A stretch of DNA of 32,530 nt from NCBI GenBank assembly GCA_002400885.1, contig NVRM01000020.1, positions 1 through 32,530 on the forward strand, given 5' to 3'. Below are positions 1 through 12,000 of the stretch, in pieces; position 1 is the first letter of the stretch, and each line of letters starts with the position of its first letter. The DNA comes from Flavobacteriaceae bacterium. GTDB lineage: Bacteria; Bacteroidota; Bacteroidia; Flavobacteriales; Flavobacteriaceae. Below the pieces are notes generated by a model that worked only from the letters and a program-made list of their open reading frames with translations, had not been told where the DNA came from and searched no databases. A program made the translations under genes and the position numbers.

Positions 1-3000
1 ACGGTAAGTACCACGACCCAAACCACTAAATATAGGATTTGTTTGAGGAGATCCTATAGCTATATTATTTAAAAACAATTGGTATTGGTAATTAGTTCCC
101 TCACCTCCAGTCACCCCAGTAACTTCAATTTCACCGTCGGCACCTGAACAATTTGGTTTGTTAATGGTTAACGTCGCGGTAATAGGTGTAGGTTTTTCCA
201 ATTCTACATCTGGTAGAATTCTAAATGGACAACCCGACATGTCTTTAATCCACACTTCGTAAGTACCTATTCCTAAACCAGTAAATGAGTTAGAAGCATC
301 CCAATCTCCAGTACCTGGAGTGCCAATTCCTGCATAATATTCGTAGTTTCCCCAACCACCATTTGGTGTAATTGAGATACTTCCATCCTTTCCAAGACAG
401 GTAATAGCGCTACTGGTATATATTCCTGATATTCCCAAGGCTGGTTCTGTAATGGTAAAATACACACGATTATCACAACTTGGTAAATTATTTTGAGTGA
501 TAATGGCATAGTATGAGCCAGCAGCAATAAGTATATTTGGAGTAGGTCCCTTTCCTACTTCAGTTCCAAAATCTACAGTAGTATCATTGGTATCAAAAAT
601 CTCCCAATCAAATCCATTTAGATAGGTAGCATCTTCCAATTCAAAAGTAACATTTCCTGTTGTAGAACCTTTACAATATACTTGGTTTACAATGGTTACT
701 TTAGGCGTGAATGTATTTGGTTCTCCGATGGTATGACTTATTGGATAGGTACAACCCGTATCTGTATGTCTAATTATAAAATTATGCGTTCCTACGGCTA
801 AATCATTGAATATATTAGAAGACTTCCAGGTAGCTCCGTTATCATCAGAAAACTCAAATTTATTAGGATCTCCTCCAATAGAAATAACATCTATTTGAAT
901 ATCCTCTCCCAGATTTACACAGGAAATATCTTCTAAAACGGTAATGCTTACATTGTTAATTTCATCAAACAGTATGATAGTCTCGGTATCTGTAGCCAAA
1001 CATCCGTTGCTATCATATACGTTTATGGTAAATAGTCCTGGTGTAGCGGCTCCCATATCTACTGAATAGGTATCGGTTAAGCTATCAAAAGTAATTGTTA
1101 ATACTTTGCTCGTTCCATCTTGAACTGGAAGTCCATCAGAATTCACAAACTCGTAGCGTGTATAAGTACCATTCCCTCCAGTTACTGTAGTCACTGTAAT
1201 ATTTGCTGCATTGGGTATATCTCCAATAGTACAACCAAAAGGTGTCGTATTTACAAGGTCAATACTTACAGGAATAGTTTCAAAAATCGTTACTATTTTA
1301 TCTGTTGTACATCCATTCGCACCTGTAACTGTGATGGTATAATTGGTCCCTGCAACACTCCCTTGTAAATTATCAAAAGTTGCCGTATAACCATTGTTTG
1401 TTGTAAAAGGAATAGCAACCGGCGCTGTAATAGCAAACGTAAATGGTCCAATACCATTGTCTTGCGCAGTAATACTGATGCTTCCATCATTGCTTCCACT
1501 ACACAAGGCATCTACTGTGTTAGGTAGGGTTGGTATTATTGGATTTAAAGCAGCTACAATAAATACTGATTTTACAGCAGTACAATTGGTGGCCGTATCT
1601 GTGATTGTAATTATATATTCACTTTTTATATTTGCGTTTGCCCAAACTTCAGTTGGTAAGTTCAAACCGGTCCCTGCAGTAACATTATTTGCACCAGCTT
1701 CCACTCCATCTATTTCATAGGTATAATTTCCAGACCCCACAACATCACTAATTGTAATTGCGGCTTCGGGAGTTACAGTACAATCAAATAATTTGGTAAT
1801 TGTAGCATTGAATTCAAGTGGTGCTACAATAGTTATTGCATCCGCAACAGCTTCACTACAACCATTACTGTCTGTAATTTGAAATGTATTTATACCCGAA
1901 TTTAATCCAGTTATAATTAATGGTGTTCCTGTATTAAAAGGATCCGTCACCACTTGTGCAGCTCCTCCATTAATTTGAATACTATATGGTGGTATTCCAG
2001 CAGTATCAAGATTGATACTTACTGTAAAATCCCCTTCACTTGGACAAGCAGAATAATCTGCCGTCACCGTAATAGCTGGTGATGGATCTAACAACATCGA
2101 TACATCTACACTTTGAATACAATTAAAGGCGTCTTTTACAAATACTTTATAGTCACCTACTGCCACATTAAAAATACCCGTAGTATTTCCTCCACCCCAT
2201 GTTCCAACAGTAGGGGCTGAATCCGTATCCACTTGTATTTGATACTCGTAAGGAGACGTTCCATATTGTGCTAATGCCGTAATTACACCTAATTTATTAC
2301 AGTTTTCATTTTTAGTAAGGCTTGCTTTTATGTCTAATAAGACCGGAGATTGCTGGATTAAAAACGGTGGAGAAGTAGTAATACAACCTGGATTCCCTCC
2401 ATTGACTTCCGTAAACTGAATATAGTATTCTCCTGGAGCTAAACCCGTTAAAGAATCAGATGCAGCTACACCAGTCAGTCCAACAAAAGAACCTGATTGT
2501 CCCAAAATTGGATTGATAGTAATGGTTTGATATACTTGATAATCCACTTGAGTCGCTGATGCTTCGTAGTTTGAAATCGTAAAATCTACAATCCCATCTG
2601 AAGCTCCAGTACATGTAATATCTGTTATTGTCTCAATTGTTGATGTTAATGTGGAAATAGGGTTTAGCAATTTATCTGATTCTTGAATATAAGTACATTT
2701 TGTACTAGCGTCATAAACTACAAATGTATAGGTAACTCCTGGGGTTAAGCCGTTAAATGTGTATTCCTCTGTAGCGGCTCCACTAGCCAAAACACCAGGT
2801 GTTCCAGCAAACCAACCCGCACCACCTGGAGCTGAAGTTACAATAGGATAGATCGCAAAATAATACGGCCCTGTACTTAAGGAACCACTAGTTGTATTCG
2901 CTTGCACAGTAATACTACCTGCTGTACAGGTAGCCACTCCTACAATAGTAACTAAAATATCTGGTGAAGTACCAATTGTAATATCTGAAATACTTTCACA

Positions 3001-6000
3001 ACCATTGGTATCAATAATCACTACTTTATAACCCCCAAAGTTTAAATTTGAAAAGGTATAATTAGTACCCCCTAGTGTGTCTGTATCTACTGTTTCATTA
3101 AAAGAATAATCATTATTATACACTCGGTAAGTAAAAGGACCTGTTCCACTTCCTCCTGCATCTATAGATATTGTTCCTTTTACATCAAATGGATTTGCAC
3201 AAGAAATATCTATTTTTGTAATATTCCCGTTGATTGCTGTGGGCTCTGCAATAGTAACTAAATTTGCAGTAAAACAGCCTTTAGCATCGGTGACAGTTAC
3301 CTCATAATTACCTGCAGGTAATCCTGATGTTTGTGTCCCATAGTCCGTAGTACTTATTGTATTAATAATATTTATCACGTAAGGAGCTAAGCCTTTTGTT
3401 GTATCAATTGTAATATCAATCACTCCACTAAGGTCTCCGTTACATTTGACATCTGTTGCAAGGAGTGTGAAAACTGGATTGATCGCTGGTGTTAATCTTA
3501 TAGTATTAGTTATAACAAAACATCCCGACGCATCCGTTATTTTAAAAATATAATTTCCATCTATTCCAATGGTAAAAATATTTCCTGAAAAATTAGTCCC
3601 ATTCCAAATTCCTCCTCCATCATTAGACCATTGATACGTATTTCCTCCTGCTCCTCCATTGGCGTTTATCAAAATTTCACCATTGGTAGGCGCATTACAA
3701 TCAATATCATTTACTAATAAAGCCGATCCTGTTAATTGAGAATCTATAGTGACTGCCGAAGTTACTGTACAATTAAATTGATCTCTAACATCAATGGTAT
3801 AAGTCCCTGCTGTTAAATTTGAAAAAGTATGGCTTATTCCGCTAGCTGGGCTCGGCGTTTGAAAAGCACTCCCATTAATACTAAACTGGTAATTTCCATT
3901 TCCAGCGGTAACATTTACCGAAATACTTCCATTACTATCTCCTGCATAACAATTGGTTTGAGAAGTTGTATAAATAATAGGTGTAGGTAATACAACATCT
4001 ATTTGTGCATCAATAATATCCTCACATTCAAATACATCTTTTACTCTAACAATATAAGAGCCTGCTGCTAAATTAATAAAGACAGGAGACGTTTTAAAAG
4101 CAACGATAGGCAGCCCTGCAATATCTTCTAACTGATATTCATAAGAACCACCTCCACCTACAGCACTTGCGGTAATAGTAGCACCTGCATTGGTACAAGT
4201 TAAATTCCCTGTAATGCTTGCACTTGCAACTACAGCTGTTGGTTCCCCTATTATTTCTGTAATCGTTTCTATACAATCTTGAGTTCCCAACGCATCTGTG
4301 ATATACCCAATTTCTATATCGTGCGCTCCGGCATCAAGCCCGTTTACTGTCAATACATTTGTAAATTGAGTAACACTCCAAGTAGTACCACCATCGGTAC
4401 TAAATTGATAGCCGAACAAGGGATCAAAATTACTTACTTGCATCTGGATACTCCCATCACTTCCTCCATTACAAGTAGCATCTGTAACGCTATTGGTAGC
4501 CACTTTAAATTCCTTATCCGTAGCAACGGTAAAGGTCACTGAAGTTGTAGAAGGGCATTGTTCTGGTTCTTGGTAGGCAAAAATATCGTCGATGGCGATA
4601 TCGTTTCCACTGATTACAGCTGAATTTGTTCGAATTACAATACTTAAATTAGTATTAGCTCCAGGATTTAAAGTGATTTTAAACTCATGCCAATCATCAG
4701 CATTGTTGTTTTTAGGAATTACTGGCGACACGGGTGAAGTCGCGAGAATTGTACCGGAAGGATCCACTAACTCTACTTTTATAGAAGGATCTCCTCCCGA
4801 TGTTCCCTGTCTTAAAAGGTTATAGGCGTATAAAGATATGCTTATATCTCTGTTTGGAATGATGTCTTTAACTTCTTTTTTGTAAATAACACCTTTATTA
4901 CCAGCCGCTCCACCAACATTAATGGCTAAAAAACGTCCATTTACCATGTCCGAATGATCGTTTGGATTGCGCCATGAACCAAAAGGATAGGCTACTTTTT
5001 GTGTTACGCTATACTCTCCATCATTAATATGTTTCCCTCCAAAACATCCACCTGTTCCATCCTGTGGTTCATAACAATATACAGGGTCAATATTAGTAAT
5101 AGGTGTATTGGCACCAGACCCAAAAGATTCCTCTAACAGTACACTTTTTGTAGGGCTTTCTATGGGGGTAAAATTCATATTCACTGTATGTGTCCCGGGT
5201 ACTATATCTGGAAAACTAATTCCTGTAGGCCCTCCATAAGTAGGAACCGTAATATCTGCAGGTACATCTACAACTCCATCTAAATTAAACGTATAACTAT
5301 ACAATGGCATTGGGTCTACAGCAGTAATTGTATAAATTCCATTCCCATCACAATCATACGTAAGACTTGGTATATAGTCAGGAGCTGTTATCTTAGCTGC
5401 CACAACAACTTCCATAGGAAAAGTACACCCTTCGGCATCCTTTACATACACGGTATGTGTTCCTGAAGGTAATTTTGAAATATTAGAAGTGATGTAGGTC
5501 ATCCCTCCGTCAAAACTATAGCGGTATGGATTTGGTTCAGCAAAAGGAGTTCCTCCCTCAGCATTTGTAATTCTAACTTCTGCATTCAAACCATTATTAC
5601 AAGAAACGAGTTCAGTAACCCCTGCAGAGGCTATTAAATAAGCTGGTTCTGAAATATTTACTACAAACGAAGAATCACAGTTCCTAGCATCTTTAACTCT
5701 GACTTTGTAGTTTCCAACAGAAACATTCTTAAAACTAGGGCTTGATTGATAAGGGCGAATTTCATCATCCAACGCATTTTCTAAACGGTATGAATACGGA
5801 CCTTCTCCTCCTGAGCCAGCACCAGTAATTGTTGTTAAATCTCCGTTACATAAAATAGGTGTACTAGAAGCCGAAATAGTTAAAGGAAGATCTTTTACAA
5901 TTGTAATCGTTTCGAATGTTTCACATTTTTCACCATCTTTTACATAGACATCGTAATTCCCAATAGCATTTATAGTAATCACATTGTCAGTTCCATAATC

Positions 6001-9000
6001 TCCTGCCGTAGGGTTTACTCCTGTTGGCATGATACTGTACATATAGGTTCCATCACCTCCATTGGCTGTAATAGTAGCATCTGTAGCATCTGTACAAGCA
6101 CTGATACTCAAAAACTGAGTACTTAAAGTAAGTTCGTTAAAAACAGTAAGCGTAGTTGCAGTTACTTCACAGCCATAGACATCTTTTACAGTTACCTCAT
6201 GGATACCTGGTAAAACATTCGAAAACTCATTACTTTCCTGATAAGCACCTCCGTTTAATGCATATTTCAATGGTGCCGTTCCTGTTCCTGTAGCTGTTAT
6301 GGTAACATTTCCTGTAGCTGTATAACAATCGGTATCTGCCTCAATAATTAGGGTAGGTGTAATCGCAGGATTCATAGTAATCGTAACTTGTGATTCACAT
6401 TCATTTGCATCTCTTACAAAAACAATATAATCACCTACAAGAACATTCGTAAATAAATTATCAGGTCCATAAGGGGTATGTACCGTACCTGTGGTATTTT
6501 CCAATTGATATTCATAAGCTACTATACCTCCTACGGCACTTGCGGTAATCTCTCCTCCAACATTGTTACAGGTTAACACTTCTGTAATCTTTGCACTGGC
6601 CACTAAAAGTGTTGGTTCATTTAGCGTTTGAGACAAATTAATAGTACAATTAACACCCTCACTTCTTACATCCCGAACAGCAATTGTGTAACTACCTACT
6701 TTTAAAAGCGGTACTGTAAAGGTATTTATAAATAGTGTCGCTTTCCAATTAGCACCACCATCTAAACTGTATTGATACCCTTGGGTCGTGTCAAAATTTG
6801 AAACTTGCACTGTGATATCTCCATTATTTCCTGCTTTACAGCTAATGTCTGTACTTGCAGTTATTACAGCATTAAACTCCATATTTGGAGCCACAACAAC
6901 TGTTATTATTTCTGTACGTGGACAAGCTACTAATGGACTTATGGGTGTGTATCCTATTTCTATACTATGGGTTCCTACTCCTAAATCGGTAAAATCAAAT
7001 CCCAATCCGTTGTTAGGTCCAACTGCTCCGGTCGCATTTAAATTATAAGTATAATCAAATAAAGGTAATGGATCTACAGGTGAAATACTTACATTAGCTG
7101 TCCCATCACAATTATACACAACTGTTGACGTTGTAAACGTTGGTGCTTTTAAAGGAGCTGCAATAGTAACCGACATTGAGAAGATACATAAATTAGCATC
7201 TCTAAGAAACACGGTATGATTTCCTGCTGTAAGTCTCCCCGTATTTGAATCACTATAATTTACAGTATCAAAACTATATACATAAGGAGCGACTCCTCCA
7301 CTAAGCCATGTGATTTCCACTGCTGCATCTATATTATTATTACACGAAACTAGGTCGAGTGTATTTACAATAGCAGCTAGTATTACTGGTTCCGTAATTG
7401 TTATATTTACTGTTTCTGTACAAGCTCTTGCATCCTTTAATCGGATTTTGTAATCTCCTGCTGAAACATTATTAAAAACAGGACTTGCTTGATAGCTCGT
7501 AAGTATTCCTCCGGAAGTATCCTCTAATTGATATTGATACGGAGCTTGACCTCCCGATGCATCCGCTGTAATACTACTCAATTCTCCGTTACATAAAATT
7601 TTCGTACTCGGAGCCAAAATAGTTAAAGCGGAGTCTTTTACAATAGTAATGGTTTCAGAAGCGATACAGTCTTTACCGTCTTTTATTGTTACGTCATAAA
7701 CACCTGCAGTATTTATAGAAATCACATTGGAAGCTCCATATGTAGGAACTCCTCCTGTTGCGACAACACTATAAGTGTAAGTTCCATCGCCTCCGTTTGC
7801 AGTGATGGTTACATCTGTACCTGTACCACAAGCACTGATACTAACAAACTGTGTACTTAAACTAAGTTCCGTAGAAATACTCATCACTGTAGAAGTGGCA
7901 GTACAACCATACATATCTTTTACAGTTACGGAATGATCTCCTGGTAAAATATTGGTAAATACAGTCCCTACTTGATAAGCCCCTCCATTTAATGCATATT
8001 GAAGTGGTCCCGAGCCGGTTCCTGTAGCAGTAATAGTAATAGTTCCTGCTGCTGTATAACATACTGTATTGGCAATAAGACTCACTGTAGGGATTACAAC
8101 AGGGTCTATAGTGATCGTATCAGGTTCGATACAACCATTTATATCTTTTACAAAAACCGTATAATCACCTGGAAGTACCTTTGTAAATAAATTACTCGAT
8201 CCGTATGGTATTAGGGCAATACCTGCAGCATTTTCTAATTGATATTCCAAGGCACCCCAACCACCATTTGCAGTCGCAGTAATGGTAGCATTGCTAGTAC
8301 ATGTGATAGGCGTTGCAGTTAAACTCATACTTAAATCCTCCGCTGGTTCCAATAGGGTCACTGTAACAGTATCTGTACACAAAGTCTTTTCGTCTGTTAT
8401 GTTAATCGTATAAGTCCCTGCACTTACGCCGGTTAATAAAATTGAATTATTATTTTGTCCCTTTATTTCAGTGCCATCATTTAAGGTATAACTATAAGTT
8501 TCTGTAAATCCACTGACCGTATAGGTAGCGTTTCCAGAAGTCCCTCCTTTACAAATCAATTGGTTATCCACCACTCCAGTAATGGCTATTTCGGTAATAG
8601 CAGCGATGGTATAATCCTCTTCGTAACTACAACCTTTAGCATCTGTCACTTTTATGCGATAGGTATCCGCTACTAACTGAGTGAATATCTTATTGTTTCC
8701 ATTGTTTATTACAGCTCCTGCTGGAGCTATAATCTCATAGGTAATCGGCAAGGTTCCTCCAAGGACTGAATCCACGGTAAGATCCGATGTTAAACTTGGA
8801 CAGGTTATTTGTGTCTGACTAATGCTCAGGTCCGTAGGCATATCCAATGCGATAAAAACAACTGTATTTGTAGGTACTTCACAATCATTGGCGTCACGAA
8901 TAGTTACGATGTTAGATCCGCTAGACAATCCCTTAAAGACGTTTGAGCTTACAAAAGTTATTCCGTCTATGGAGTATTGGTAAGGAGGTGTTCCTCCAGA

Positions 9001-12000
9001 AGCAGAAACGGTGACTTCCCCTAGTTTATTACAGGTTAAATCCTGTGATTCAACCAAGGTTCCTAATAAAGTATCCGTCGGTTGTGTAATCGTTATTGGG
9101 AATGTAAAAAAACACGCCTTATTAGACTTTCCTACTCTCAATATAAAGGTATAATTTCCTGCAGGTAAATTAGAGAAAACACCTGAATTATTAAAGGAAT
9201 CAGGTTCAAAGGCTTCAGGATTACTACCAGAAATAATAGCATCGTACTTACCATTCCCTGCAATACCATCATCCAGTGCAAAGGCTAATTTTTTAGAATT
9301 ATCATTTAGAACAAAGGAAATACTTCCCGATTCTTTCCCATAGCACGAGATGTCTACAGTCTCTAAATCAAAATCAACATCTGGCTCCAATACAATTTTC
9401 ACAATATTAGAAATCGCTGTACAAAAGATTCTATCTTCAACAATATACTTGTATTCTCCAGCACCATTTATCGTAGGAATATCAAAAATTCGACTTGTTT
9501 GGTACACATAATCTATTGGGGCTATCGTTGTCCAGCCTGTATCATTTTCTAGTTTATAACTGTGTACGGCATAATTATAAGGAGGTTTCCCTCCGGAAGG
9601 ATCTACTTGTATATTCCCTTCTCTACAGGTAATATTTTGAGAAATCCCTGCAATTAGTTGCAATGATATTTCTTCTTTTACCTGGATTATTTCTGTAATA
9701 AATAAACAGTCTGGAGTTGTAATCGTAACACGATAATTTCCTCCTGCCAATGCGTCGAACAAATAATCGTTAAGTGGTTCCGGACCATAACTGCCAATTT
9801 CGTCTCCTGCAAGGTTGTGTAATACCATGGTATAATCGCCAGGGACATTATTTACTTGCACACGAATTCCTCCTGTATTACCAGCACAAAAAATATCATT
9901 CACTGTAATGGTAATATCATTCTCAAGATCAATCGTTCTAGTCGCAATATTAATTCCCTGTATCGTAGGAATACAAGCCAAAGGATTGGCTCCAATTTGA
10001 CGAAAATACACCGTGTAATTTCCTGCAACTGTAATAGGGTAAGAAACTAAACTACTAAAAGTCCCTGCTGGTTTCCCGTCCAAAACTACACTAAATTCAT
10101 ATAGAGATGTATCCATATTATTTATGGTAATGCTACCGTCATTTCCACAAATGATATTTTTCTCGACAATAACCGGTTTTACGGTCGCTTTAAACACATT
10201 GAAGTAATAGTTGGTGAAACAGCCTCCGGTATATATTATTTTCAACCTATATTCACCCTCAGTGTCGGCTTTATAGCTATCAGTAAAACCTAATAAATCC
10301 TCCCAATTACTTTTTACATCTACATTTGGACAATCTTGATCTGCCGCCCCTTGATTACTGATTAAGCGTTGCCATTTTATTTCTTGGGCTCCTAGATTAC
10401 TAACAGTAATGTCTCTATAATCAGCGGTTCCACATAAATAAATTTCAGATAATTGACGTCCATCATTAGGACATGTTTTTACCGCATCTACATATAAGTA
10501 CTTCCCACTAATGTCTTTCACAATTAGCGGATTTGTTTGAGTCCCAAAAGGAACCACCGTGATTGTTTCTGATGCATCTACACAGGGTAGATTAGCTGTT
10601 TTTTCTACGGTATATACCCCCAACTTTGTAACTGTAAGCGTCTTAGACGTACCGACTTCAACACCTAGAGCATTTCTCCATACATAAGAAGCAAAACCAT
10701 CTCCAGCCGTAATATCTAAGGAGGCTCCACACATCACTTCTCTTCTCTCGAAGGTACATCCGTCTACATCTACTAAAAAATTTGTTGAGCCTGACAAGCC
10801 AAAATTACAATTGTCCAAGCCATAAAAACTGGGATCGTCACTTATTTCAGTTCCACTCACCAATCCTGTATAATACGCAAATGCAACATTTTCAATTTTG
10901 TTTTCACAGGCATCACGTAAATCATTACATTGATCTGTAACGGTCACTTTAAAGCGAATATCGTAAAAAGTAGCCCCCTTAGTAACTATCGAATCATCAA
11001 TATCAAATGTTATAATCCCCCCCGTAGTCGCTGTAGGTAGAGTATATCCATATGTCACAAAACTTGGGAGTTTAATGGAAGCCTCATCTAAATCCACATT
11101 TATAGGTAAAAGATCTTTGATGATGGTATTTGTAGCACTATCGTTCCCTGTATTTTGAAACCTAAGTTGATACCACAAGCTCTCGCCAAGGATCACACTA
11201 TCCCCAGTAATATCACTCGTTCCATCGTCAACGGTTTTTATCACCACTATTTTCGGTTCGATAATTTCAATGGCGAAAGAAGTTTGAAACACAAAATAGG
11301 AATCTCTGTTTGTCTGAAGACGTAAAGTTGCCGAATTTTCATCATTTCCTATTACAGAGTTAGAGGGATTGTTTACTAAAAACAAATCGCTATCCCACCC
11401 TAAATTATTAATACTGTTGGGAACTTTGTCTGTAAAGTGACTTCCATTAATGGTGATAGAACTATTAAAGAAGTTCGTACTTGGATTCACCGGATCCGAT
11501 AATACTTTAAAAGAAACATTACTCCCCGACTTTATACTATAAGCATCCCCTCCTAAATTAGCATCCCCTTCTATACAAGAAACTCCAATACTTGCTTTCA
11601 CAGGACCTACAGGAATCGTCGTAAAACCAGCTACAGAAATATCAGCGGAATTCCCCTGCATATTTACACCTGAAAACCCATCAAAAATAGTAATATTTTT
11701 ATTGGTTAGCAATGGATCTTCATACACAACCACTAAGGTCCATCCACCTGAGGTTCCACCTGAAGGAGCCCCTGCTCCACTTTTCCCAAGACTGGCATGT
11801 ATATTGGCTACTGTATATTCTCCCACGGGAGAAGACAATGCTTGTAAATAGCCCGTAACATCTGCAAAACAGGCATACGGATCTGGGGTATATCTACCTT
11901 CTTCATCAAAAATAATGTCATCCGCTTCAATGTCCAAATAGTTGGCTGCACCCGGCAATTTGAATTTTACTGTATTATAACCTGATGCACGCGAAGCCTC

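Noticed and set aside
1120-10050. Small ORFs of 63-108 codons on both strands, some Cys- or Ser-rich
   Set aside because: They lie opposite or out of frame with the continuous sprB frame, have low-complexity composition and no start signals, so they are shadows.
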